Positions 1-5,467 of a stretch of 5,467 nt of DNA are shown here, piece after piece. The DNA is from Chloroflexota bacterium (GTDB taxonomy: Bacteria > Chloroflexota > Anaerolineae > Anaerolineales > UBA4823). The first letter of the stretch is position 1. Every line of letters starts with the position of its first letter. The stretch lies in NCBI GenBank assembly GCA_017860725.1, contig JAGDMX010000209.1:1-5467 (forward strand), given 5' to 3'. The translations under genes and the position numbers were made by a program. The notes beneath the pieces were generated by a model. It was not told the origin of the DNA and made no database searches. It saw only the letters and a list, made by a program, of their open reading frames with translations.

Positions 1-9
1 GAGGCCGGG

Positions 10-903
10 ATGTTCAAGAAAATTCTGATTGCGATTCTCATTTTCTTAGCTGTTGTGCTGGTGGCGTACTTGATCGCGGGCTGGTTGGCTGAGCCTGCTC
101 CCAATCACCCCTATTTTACGTCCGGCCCACCACGACCGTGGGTGTTGGCGCACCAGGGCGGTGATGGGCTTTGGCCTGGAGACACCCTGTATGCCTTCGA
201 ACGTGCCGCGGCGCTGGGCGTGGACGTGCTCGAGATGGATGTGCATAGCACTAAAGATGGTGTTTTAGTATTGATGCACGATGAGACGGTTGACCGCACC
301 ACCAATGGCAGCGGCTTGATCAAAGAAATGACGTTTGACGAAATCCGGCAGCTAGATGCAGGCTATGATTGGACTCAAGAGGATAGCCAGGAAACCGTGT
401 ATCGCGGCCAGGGGATTGTGGTGCCTGCCCTGGAAGAGCTGTTTCAGGCTTTTCCCGGGAAGCATATGAATATCGAAATCAAGCAATCAGACCCTTCCAT
501 CGCTGAGCATCTTTGCCAGCTTATTCGTCAATACAATATGAACAACCTGGTATTGATAGCATCCTTCAATACGGAGAGCATCCAGGAATTCCGCCAGGTA
601 TGCCCGGAAGTTGCCACAACCGGCGCAGAAGATGAGGTGCGAGGTTTCTTTATCCGCCACCTGCTCTTTCTGGCGCCGACTTACACCCCCAATTTCAATG
701 CCGTTCAGGTTCCTGAGTACAGCGGTGGACTACACGTCCTGACTCCGAGATTTATTGAAGATGCACACAAGCGTAATCTGGAAGTACATGCCTGGACGAT
801 TAATGAGAAAGAAGATATGCAACGCCTGCTGGAAATGAATATCGATGGTATCATCACCGATTATCCAGACCGGTTAATGGAGGTTTTGGGTAGGCAGCCA
901 TAA
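10..903 (+). CDS. Membrane-anchored glycerophosphodiester phosphodiesterase family protein
   Basis: This 297-residue protein belongs to the GDPD TIM-barrel family, which hydrolyses glycerophosphodiesters to an alcohol and glycerol-3-phosphate using a divalent metal. Residues 4-25 form one hydrophobic helix after a basic MFKK start, so the catalytic domain is probably anchored outside the cytoplasm. Visible family motifs are AHQGG (His48), the ExD metal pair in LEMDVH (Glu75, Asp77), MHDETVDRTTNG (His90, the second catalytic His), NIEIK (Glu156, Lys158), HAWTIN (Trp262) and the closing IDGIITDYPD. Two normally conserved spots differ: the HR pair is His48-Gln49, and the usual PENT is PGDT (56-59). 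A hydrophobic stretch around 213-235 precedes VQVPE, as I recall for a subset of bacterial GDPDs. The start is supported by GAGG at 1-4, five bases upstream. The gene is complete. The family call is firm; the substrate is unknown, and Gln49 may alter phosphate binding. Confidence 0.9.
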   Translation: MFKKILIAILIFLAVVLVAYLIAGWLAEPAPNHPYFTSGPPRPWVLAHQGGDGLWPGDTLYAFERAAALGVDVLEMDVHSTKDGVLVLMHDETVDRTTNGSGLIKEMTFDEIRQLDAGYDWTQEDSQETVYRGQGIVVPALEELFQAFPGKHMNIEIKQSDPSIAEHLCQLIRQYNMNNLVLIASFNTESIQEFRQVCPEVATTGAEDEVRGFFIRHLLFLAPTYTPNFNAVQVPEYSGGLHVLTPRFIEDAHKRNLEVHAWTINEKEDMQRLLEMNIDGIITDYPDRLMEVLGRQP

Positions 904-940
904 TTGATATGCGCTGTGTGCCTTAGGACAGGAGTGGAGC

Positions 941-1300
941 ATGGTTCAAACTGAAGATGAGAGAATTGCTCAAGTCCTATCTTCTTTTTCACCCGAAATA
1001 ATCCGCCTGACGAAAGCCTTACAAGGCTTTATCCGGTCCAATGCACCCGATTTGCGTGAAGAAGGAAAAATCGGGCTGAAAAATATAACCTATAAAAAGA
1101 AGCAAGTCGTATGTGTTATCACCCCTTACAAGGAGTACATCAGCCTGCATTTTTATAAAGGCACCCTGCTGGCAGATCCATACAATCTTCTGGAAGGACC
1201 GAGCAATGCCCTCAGGCATATCACTTTTTACAGCCTGAATGACATCGAGCCAAGTAAACTTCTGCCCTACCTGCGCCAGGCGCTAGAGTTAGACAGATAA
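941..1300 (+). CDS. DUF1801-type small protein
   Basis: This 119-residue cytoplasmic protein has no signal peptide or membrane segment. It resembles the DUF1801 (YdhG/frataxin-like fold) family: an N-terminal helical half (about 5-35), then a beta-rich half with VVCVITPYKEYISLHFYKG (56-74), a DP-x-x-LLEG segment (79-86), RHITFYSL (92-99) and a closing helix (104-117). The pattern of a strand ending in FYKG, then DP, LLEG and RHI is what I used for the family call. Biochemical function in the family is mostly unassigned; some members have been called iron chaperones, but nothing here shows metal ligands. The start has AGGAG at 930-934 with six bases of spacing. It lies 37 bp after the GDPD gene on the same strand with no terminator-like hairpin between, so co-transcription is plausible. 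Family call fairly sure, function unknown. Confidence 0.75.
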   Translation: MVQTEDERIAQVLSSFSPEIIRLTKALQGFIRSNAPDLREEGKIGLKNITYKKKQVVCVITPYKEYISLHFYKGTLLADPYNLLEGPSNALRHITFYSLNDIEPSKLLPYLRQALELDR

Positions 1301-1394
1301 CCACCGGATACCCTCCAAACGGAAGATTGGCATCCGCAGTCGGCCGGTTGTACGAAAATGCGGCAGGCACAGATTACTTAGGGGGTAATGAGAC

Positions 1395-1426
1395 TTTGTG
1401 ACAAACGCCTCAAAAATTGTTACAAT
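1395..1426. promoter_or_regulatory. Paired 11-bp palindromes over the P450 promoter (candidate operator)
   Basis: Two perfect 11-bp inverted repeats share a TTGTNACAA core: TTTGTGACAAA at 1395-1405 and ATTGTTACAAT at 1416-1426. Their centres (1400 and 1421) are 21 bp apart, about two helical turns, so a dimeric regulator could bind both on one face. The first covers the proposed -35 hexamer and the second the -10, which would suit a repressor. Just downstream, TTACAATAA (1420-1428) is followed directly by the near-copy TCACAATAA (1429-1437). No regulator gene is in the window, so the binding protein is unknown. Confidence 0.5.
1398..1426 (+). promoter_or_regulatory. Sigma-70-type promoter for the P450 gene
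   Basis: A -35 hexamer GTGACA (1398-1403, five of six matches to TTGACA) and a -10 hexamer TACAAT (1421-1426, five of six to TATAAT) are separated by exactly 17 bp. Transcription would start near 1433, giving a leader of about 78 bases before the ATG at 1511. This position also argues against translation from the upstream ATG at 1388. It is a consensus match by eye, with no experimental support. Confidence 0.55.
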
Positions 1427-1497
1427 AATCACAATAACCATATCGTAGCCGTCGTAAATCATATATTTGGATTCATCACCCAACTATTCTCGATATT

Positions 1498-1504
1498 AGG
1501 AGGA
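1498..1504 (+). promoter_or_regulatory. Ribosome binding site that sets the P450 start
   Basis: AGGAGGA lies six bases before ATG 1511. This near-perfect Shine-Dalgarno site picks 1511 over the in-frame ATG at 1388, whose preceding GGGGG is a weak site and which would add 41 residues not typical of P450s. Confidence 0.85.
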
Positions 1505-1510
1505 TCGCGT

Positions 1511-2827
1511 ATGAAGCCCACCCCATCTTTCCTGCCTGGGGCGCCGCTGCTCGGCAACGCCCTGGAGTTCAACAACAACCGCCATGCATTAATCCAGAGA
1601 GGCCTGGACGAGTTGGGTCCGGTATTTGCTTTTAAAATCGGCCCCAAACCGGTCGCCGTTCTGATCGGACCGGACTACCAGCAGTTCTTCTTCATGGAGA
1701 CGGATAAAAAACTCAGCATCGATAAACCCTACCGCAGCCTGGAAGCCCTATTCGGCGAAGTGGCTTTCCTGGCGGGGCCGGAAGTTTACCAGGAACAGCG
1801 CCCCATCCTGCATTCCCCTTTCCAGCGTGAAAAAATGCTCAAGTATATGAATATTATGCAGTGCGAGGTGCAGGCCTGGCTCGATAGTTTGGGGCCTGAA
1901 GGAGAAATGGATATCTCAGCAGAGATGGGCCGGCTGGTGCAAAACGTGGCTGGCAATGCCTTGATGGGCCAAAATTTTCAAAGTCAGGTTGGGCGCGAGT
2001 TCTGGGATCTGTATGCCGACCTGGGAAAAAGTCTTAATATGGTCATCCCTCCCAACTGGCCGACACCTAAAAACATCCGCCGGGATCGCGCCAAGCGCCG
2101 TATGCGCCAATTGCTGGAGCCGATTATTGCCGAACGTCGTCAAAACCCGGGGCAGTATGATGATTTCCTGCAGGATTTTATCGAGACACCATCTCGCAGC
2201 GGCAGCCAGGCCGATGACGAAACGATCATCAGCCTGCTGCGCGCCCTTATGTTCGCCAGTCACGAGACGACAGCCGGGCAGGCAGCCTGGACCATCATTG
2301 AAATCCTACGCCACCCTGATTATGAAGCACTGGTAAGGCAGGAGCTGGAGGTAATCCTACCTCCACGAACGGCGATTGATGGCACAGTCTTGAGGAATTT
2401 GGAGCACGTCGCCTGGGCTGTACGGGAGATCGAACGCCTGCATCCCTCCGCGGATATCTTAATGCGGCTGGCTGAAGAAGACATTGAGGTTGGAGATTTT
2501 CGCGTGCCAAAAGATTGGCTGGTGCTGATCTCACCGATGATCGCTCACCGGCTGCCGGAATGGTTCGATGAGCCTGAGAGATTTGACCCGCAACGCTTTG
2601 CTCCAGGCAGAGAGGAAGACCGCCGGCACCGCTTCTCTATGGTGGGCTTTGGAGGGGGAGTTCACAAATGCGCCGGCATGAATTTCGCCAATAACGAGAT
2701 GATGACCATCACCGCTTTGTTATTTCAGCAGTTTGAGCTGGAGCTGCTGACACCGAATCCGGGTTTAATGTTCGGTCTGGGTGCAGCCCGCCCGGAACCA
2801 ACCCGTATCCATTATCGGCGAATATAA
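1511..2827 (+). CDS. Cytochrome P450, CYP51-like bacterial type
   Basis: This is a complete soluble P450 of 438 residues, a haem-thiolate monooxygenase needing O2 and an external electron donor. Haem loop FGGGVHKCAG fits FxxGxHxCxG, with Cys387 as the iron ligand; ExxR is Glu306-Arg309 in REIERLHP; PERF is at 355-358. From memory the whole chain follows CYP51: the early FGEVAFLAG segment, the I-helix FASHETTAG (248-256) followed by AAWTIIEILRHP, then ILMRLA and the C-terminal PTRIHYRR tail; GVHKC also occurs in trypanosomatid CYP51. However, the CYP51 I-helix His before Thr is Glu252, as in ordinary P450s, and the usual Gly before it is Ser250. Sterol 14-demethylation is therefore not assured; the substrate could be a terpenoid, fatty acid or other lipid. 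There is no N-terminal membrane anchor. No ferredoxin or reductase is adjacent on this strand. It appears to be transcribed alone from its own promoter. P450 certain, subfamily likely, substrate unknown. Confidence 0.95.
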   Translation: MKPTPSFLPGAPLLGNALEFNNNRHALIQRGLDELGPVFAFKIGPKPVAVLIGPDYQQFFFMETDKKLSIDKPYRSLEALFGEVAFLAGPEVYQEQRPILHSPFQREKMLKYMNIMQCEVQAWLDSLGPEGEMDISAEMGRLVQNVAGNALMGQNFQSQVGREFWDLYADLGKSLNMVIPPNWPTPKNIRRDRAKRRMRQLLEPIIAERRQNPGQYDDFLQDFIETPSRSGSQADDETIISLLRALMFASHETTAGQAAWTIIEILRHPDYEALVRQELEVILPPRTAIDGTVLRNLEHVAWAVREIERLHPSADILMRLAEEDIEVGDFRVPKDWLVLISPMIAHRLPEWFDEPERFDPQRFAPGREEDRRHRFSMVGFGGGVHKCAGMNFANNEMMTITALLFQQFELELLTPNPGLMFGLGAARPEPTRIHYRRI

Positions 2828-2884
2828 GGGCACATCTCACCCCCCTTCTCCTTATCCCGAATTGACGTTAAGAAGGAAAAATAA

Positions 2885-2917
2885 GCTCAGCCTGCCGGTA
2901 GTTACAGCAGGCTGAGC
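2885..2917. terminator. Bidirectional intrinsic terminator between convergent genes
   Basis: A perfect 11-bp inverted repeat (arms 2885-2895 and 2907-2917, GC-rich, starting GCTCAGCC) encloses an 11-base loop. It lies 57 bp past the P450 stop and 39 bp past the flavoprotein stop, the two genes facing each other. On the minus strand the stem is followed by TATTTTTCC, a good U-tract; on the plus strand by the weaker ATATTTCATT. It should stop the flavoprotein transcript well and probably serves the P450 as well. Confidence 0.88.
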
Positions 2918-2956
2918 ATATTTCATTCACAACGGGGATGAAAGTCTAAAACGAGC

Positions 2957-3874
2957 TTATAGTGTCGGCAGCAGATACTCGTATGCGCTGAGGGCAGCCT
3001 TGGCGCCTTCGCCGATGGCTACCAGAACCTGCTCAGCAAAACCGCTGGCGACATCGCCGGCAGCAAAAACGCCCGGACAGGTAGTCCGGTTGGCACAATC
3101 CACTTTAATCCTTCCCTGAGCATCCAGCTCAGCCAGATCGGCAATCATCTGGCTGTTCGGAATGAGTGCCATTTCGATAAATGTCCCATCCGCATTTAGC
3201 TCGGCAACTTTCCCATCGGGATCCTTCAGCACAATACTGCGGGCATAATCGTCGCCTTTTACCTCCACCACCGTGCGGTTTGGCAGGACGGCAACATTAC
3301 GGGCGCCCTTCAACTTTTTGCCTAACGGTGTGGACAGCAGGTCCTCGGTGGTGCTGACCAGTGTAACCTGCTCCGCAATGGTTGCCAGCTCGGCAGCACT
3401 CCGCAGCGCCAGGTCGCCATCGCCGATCACTATCGCCTTTTTATCGATGAACAAGGGCGCATAGCTCAGTGCCGAGTAGCACAGACCTTTCATCATGTAT
3501 TCTTTTTCACCAGGCACACGCAGGCGCAATTGTTTTGTACCGGTGGCAATAATAACCGCCTTTGCCGGCAGCTCGCTCCCGCCGCGGGTCAGGACCACAA
3601 AGTGCCCTCCGTTGCCATCCTCAACCCGGCTTACCTTATCCACTGACTCCATGTGGCGGGCAAAATCCAGGTATTCCAGCTCGTTGCGAAATTTATTGAC
3701 CAACTCCAGGCCACGAATCACCTGATACTGTTCGATCCAGGGCAAAGCCAGGTGGTAGTTCGTCTTGCCACCCAAATCCTTGGATACGAGCAGAACATTC
3801 AACCGCTTGCGAATAGCATAGATCGTAGCAGTCAACCCGGCTGGTCCACCACCAACGACAATTAGATCATACAT
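2957..3874 (-). CDS. Thioredoxin-reductase-like FAD flavoprotein lacking the CxxC motif
   Basis: This 305-residue protein has the low-molecular-weight thioredoxin reductase layout: N-terminal FAD motif VVGGGPAG (6-13), ATG (110-112), a central nucleotide-binding domain with VIGDGDLA (149-156), and the C-terminal FAD motif PGVFAAGDVA (267-276) followed by an AxGEGAKAA helix. The length suits TrxR. The redox centre does not: in the segment GLCYSALSYA (130-139), both cysteines of the usual CATC are Ser (134 and 137), leaving one Cys at 132. The NADPH 2'-phosphate motif HRR after VTLV is STT (174-176). GGGPAG rather than GGGPCG argues against bacillithiol disulfide reductase, and there is no C-terminal extension as in TrxR-type ferredoxin-NADP reductases. 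Two other cysteines, 260 and 266, sit just before the GD motif. It is therefore a flavin oxidoreductase of unknown partner. GAGGTG at 3879-3884 (minus strand) supports the start. It lies 85 bp downstream of the malic enzyme gene. Confidence 0.88.
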   Translation of the reverse strand: MYDLIVVGGGPAGLTATIYAIRKRLNVLLVSKDLGGKTNYHLALPWIEQYQVIRGLELVNKFRNELEYLDFARHMESVDKVSRVEDGNGGHFVVLTRGGSELPAKAVIIATGTKQLRLRVPGEKEYMMKGLCYSALSYAPLFIDKKAIVIGDGDLALRSAAELATIAEQVTLVSTTEDLLSTPLGKKLKGARNVAVLPNRTVVEVKGDDYARSIVLKDPDGKVAELNADGTFIEMALIPNSQMIADLAELDAQGRIKVDCANRTTCPGVFAAGDVASGFAEQVLVAIGEGAKAALSAYEYLLPTL

Positions 3875-3912
3875 AATTCACCTCGCGATATTTATAGTTG
3901 CGAATTAAAGGT

Positions 3913-3955
3913 TGTAGTTCGGTAAAAATCCACAATTTTACCGGTTGAAACTACA
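3913..3955 (-). other. Two-part intergenic hairpin between malic enzyme and flavoprotein genes
   Basis: Nested inverted repeats: the outer arms TGTAGTT (3913-3919) and AACTACA (3949-3955) pair over 7 bp, the inner arms CGGTAAAA (3920-3927) and TTTTACCG (3936-3943) over 8 bp, with an eight-base loop and a five-base bulge (3944-3948) on one side only. It begins four bases beyond the malic enzyme stop on the minus strand. No long U-tract follows in that direction, so it could be a weak terminator, an mRNA 3'-end stabiliser, or a leader element of the flavoprotein gene. I cannot choose among these. No convincing separate promoter for the flavoprotein was found in the gap. Confidence 0.55.
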
Positions 3956-3959
3956 GTCT

Positions 3960-5321
3960 CTAATCCTCCGGTGCTGGGGCGATGAAACCCTGCTCCATCA
4001 TTGTGTGGGTTAAATCGCGCGAGCGCTTGATCATCGAGTGGGCGTGCTCAAGCAGCTGCTCGTAGCTGAGATTGATGCGCGCCAGGCCCAGCTCGATCGC
4101 TTTGGTGCCCACTGCCGCGGCCTCTCGTGGGAAAACTTCCCAATCGTCCATATTGGGCAGGATCATATCCGCTGCCAGGCGGTCACCAACATGATCCGCC
4201 AGGGCCTGAGCTGCGGCAAAGCACATCTCGTCCGTAATCGTGCGGGCGCGTACATCCAGAGTGCCGCGGAAGATACCCGGGAAGCCGAGTGAGTTGTTCA
4301 CCTGGTTGGGAAAGTCCGATCGCCCCGTGGCAACCACGACCGCCCCGGCTTCGAGGGCTTCCCACGGCCAGATCTCCGGAACAGGGTTGGCGCAGGCGAA
4401 CAAGATAGCATCCTTGTTCATCGTGCGCACCCATTCCGGAAGAATCACACCTGGACCGGATCTTGACAACCCAATTACGACGTCAGCGCCGCGCATGGCA
4501 TCCGGAATGTTACCTTCGCGGCCTTCGGCATTGGTGACCTGGCATAAGCGCCACTTGTCGACATACTCGTGCTTGCGCATCTCGATATCCTTGCGATGCT
4601 TGCCCAGGATACCCTTGGTATCCACCATGAAGCACTTGGCAGGGTCAACACCCCAGCCATAGATCAAGCGAGAACAGGCAACATTCGATGCCCCACAGCC
4701 GACAAATGCAATCACTACTTCGCTCTTCTTCTTACCAACGACCTTGAGAGCATTCATCAAGGCTGCCAAAGTGACAGTCGCCGTACCCTGCTGATCATCG
4801 TGCCAGACGGGAATTTCTGCCTTCTCGCGCAAAGTATCCAGAATTCGGAAGCACTTCGGCTGGGAGATATCTTCCAGGTTCACACCGCCAAAACCTGGCT
4901 GAAGCAACATCACGGTATTGATGATCGCGTCCGGGTCCTTGGTATCCAGCATGATAGGAACGGCATCCACGCCACCCAGGTATTTATATAGCAATGCCTT
5001 GCCTTCCATCACCGGCAGGCCAGCCTTCGGGCCAATATCACCCAACCCCAGGACGCGGGTACCATCGCTGACCACCGCCACCAGATTCCATTTGTTGGTG
5101 TACTCGTATACCAGCTCCGGGTCGGCTTGGATCGCCCGGCATGGCGCCGCCACCCCCGGGGTGTACCAGATGGCAAAGTCATTAAAGGTCCGTACGGTGC
5201 ACTTTAATACAGTCTCCACTTTGCCCCGGTAGAATGGATGCAGCTTCATCGCATCAGCCGACGGTTTTGTGGCCTTTGCCAAAAGCTCCTCTACGTTGTA
5301 TTTTTGTTTCTCATTTAACAT
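3960..5321 (-). CDS. NAD(P)-dependent malic enzyme (stand-alone, no phosphotransacetylase domain)
   Basis: This 453-residue enzyme should convert malate to pyruvate and CO2 with reduction of NAD(P), linking the TCA cycle to pyruvate and supplying reducing power in the cytoplasm. Visible motifs are YTPGVAAPC (catalytic Tyr53), SDGTRVLGLGDIG (85-97), PVMEGKALLYK (catalytic Lys108 by comparison), NLEDI (metal ligands Glu150 and Asp151), HDDQQGTA (174-181, metal ligand Asp176), a Rossmann motif FVGCGASN (206-213), ANPVPEI (311-317) and GRSDFPNQVNNSLGFPG (333-349). Most MaeB-type enzymes read HDDQHGTA; Gln178 instead matches the Gln of eukaryotic-type NDDIQGTA. The length shows that the C-terminal phosphotransacetylase-like domain of long MaeB proteins is absent. 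Asp234 ends the second Rossmann strand, but cofactor choice cannot be settled by eye. GGAGG at 5329-5333 sits seven bases before the ATG. The gene may be read together with the downstream flavoprotein gene. Confidence 0.95.
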   Translation of the reverse strand: MLNEKQKYNVEELLAKATKPSADAMKLHPFYRGKVETVLKCTVRTFNDFAIWYTPGVAAPCRAIQADPELVYEYTNKWNLVAVVSDGTRVLGLGDIGPKAGLPVMEGKALLYKYLGGVDAVPIMLDTKDPDAIINTVMLLQPGFGGVNLEDISQPKCFRILDTLREKAEIPVWHDDQQGTATVTLAALMNALKVVGKKKSEVVIAFVGCGASNVACSRLIYGWGVDPAKCFMVDTKGILGKHRKDIEMRKHEYVDKWRLCQVTNAEGREGNIPDAMRGADVVIGLSRSGPGVILPEWVRTMNKDAILFACANPVPEIWPWEALEAGAVVVATGRSDFPNQVNNSLGFPGIFRGTLDVRARTITDEMCFAAAQALADHVGDRLAADMILPNMDDWEVFPREAAAVGTKAIELGLARINLSYEQLLEHAHSMIKRSRDLTHTMMEQGFIAPAPED

Positions 5322-5349
5322 GGATTGGCCTCCATTTTGAAAATCCGAT

Positions 5350-5366
5350 TGCGGTAAGCTACCGCA
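5350..5366. promoter_or_regulatory. 17-bp palindrome upstream of malic enzyme gene
   Basis: TGCGGTA-AGC-TACCGCA is a perfect 7-bp inverted repeat with a three-base centre, 28 bp before the malic enzyme start codon. It could be a repressor operator just downstream of the proposed transcription start, or a small leader hairpin; no U-tract follows, so it is not a terminator. The cognate regulator is not in the window. Confidence 0.45.
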
Positions 5367-5377
5367 CTTCTATCCAG

Positions 5378-5407
5378 ACTATCTTTACCAGAATCGTCTT
5401 CAGTTAA
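5378..5407 (-). promoter_or_regulatory. Weak candidate promoter for malic enzyme
   Basis: Read on the minus strand, TTAACT (5402-5407) and GATAGT (5378-5383) each match four of six consensus positions at an 18-bp spacing. The start site would fall near 5371, immediately upstream of the 5350-5366 palindrome. The match is weak and the -35 overlaps the T-tract of the neighbouring terminator-like hairpin, so this is only a candidate. Confidence 0.25.
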
Positions 5408-5444
5408 AAAACAAATCGCCCCGGCTGCAAAGGCAGATAGGGCG
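5406..5444 (-). terminator. Intrinsic terminator-like hairpin upstream of malic enzyme
   Basis: On the minus strand, arms CGCCC (5444-5440) and GGGCG (5421-5417) pair, then after a three-by-three internal loop, CTGC and GCAG (5436-5433 with 5428-5425) pair around a four-base loop. The stem is followed by ATTTGTTTTTT, a clear U-tract. It would end transcription of a minus-strand gene beyond the right edge. The last 23 bases of the window are too short to identify that gene. An attenuator in the malic enzyme leader is the alternative. Confidence 0.65.
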
Positions 5445-5467
5445 GTAATTAACGGTCACTGATGATC

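Noticed and set aside
1334..1363. CCGCA and TGCGG inverted repeat after the DUF1801 gene as a terminator
   Set aside because: Only 5 bp of stem with a 20-base loop and no T-tract follows.
1396..1434. CRP-like site from TTGTGA and TCACAA
   Set aside because: The half-sites are 27 bp apart rather than 6; the two TTGTNACAA palindromes explain the sequence better.
1388..1510. Longer P450 start at ATG 1388, adding 41 residues
   Set aside because: The extension overlaps the proposed promoter, resembles no P450 N-terminus, and AGGAGGA sits at ideal distance before ATG 1511.
1511..3874. P450 and flavoprotein as a redox-partner pair
   Set aside because: They are convergent and separated by a strong hairpin terminator, and the flavoprotein lacks the usual NADPH motif; adjacency alone does not support a partnership.
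3273..5232. Several plus-strand open frames of 60-140 codons opposite the flavoprotein and malic enzyme genes
   Set aside because: They lie wholly inside strongly conserved genes on the other strand and show no recognisable domains, so they are antisense shadows.
5445..5467. Possible end of a minus-strand gene (frame ending ATC AGT GAC CGT TAA)
   Set aside because: Only a handful of codons are visible, which is too few to call a gene.

Overview
The window reads as an ordinary chromosomal segment of a bacterium of roughly balanced base composition. Protein style suggests a Chloroflexota (Anaerolineae-like) lineage: a membrane-anchored GDPD with an AHQGG start, a CYP51-like bacterial P450, and a divergent thioredoxin-reductase-like flavoprotein. 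This placement rests on family impressions only and no marker gene is present. A P450 implies at least occasional access to oxygen.

Layout: three genes run rightward on the plus strand. They are a membrane-anchored glycerophosphodiester phosphodiesterase-like protein (10-903), a small DUF1801-type protein (941-1300), and, after a 210-bp gap with its own promoter, a soluble cytochrome P450 (1511-2827). Two genes run leftward on the minus strand: a stand-alone malic enzyme (3960-5321), followed 85 bp later by a thioredoxin-reductase-like flavoprotein (2957-3874). The two sets converge on a perfect 11-bp-stem hairpin at 2885-2917, which probably terminates both. A second terminator-like hairpin with a T-tract lies at the right edge (5406-5444), upstream of the malic enzyme.

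The genes do not form an obvious single pathway. The GDPD and DUF1801 genes may be co-transcribed (37-bp gap). The malic enzyme and flavoprotein may be partly co-transcribed across a structured intergenic element (3913-3955). Malic enzyme makes NAD(P)H and pyruvate; the flavoprotein may use reducing power, but its usual NADPH-binding and disulfide-active residues are replaced.

Three points stand out. The flavoprotein has Ser in place of both CxxC cysteines and has lost the HRR NADPH motif. The P450 aligns along its length with CYP51 but has Glu where CYP51 has His in the I-helix. The P450 promoter carries two 11-bp palindromes (TTGTNACAA cores) 21 bp apart, one on the -35 and one on the -10 box. 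I found no CRISPR array, insertion sequence, tRNA, rRNA or clear new multi-gene system.
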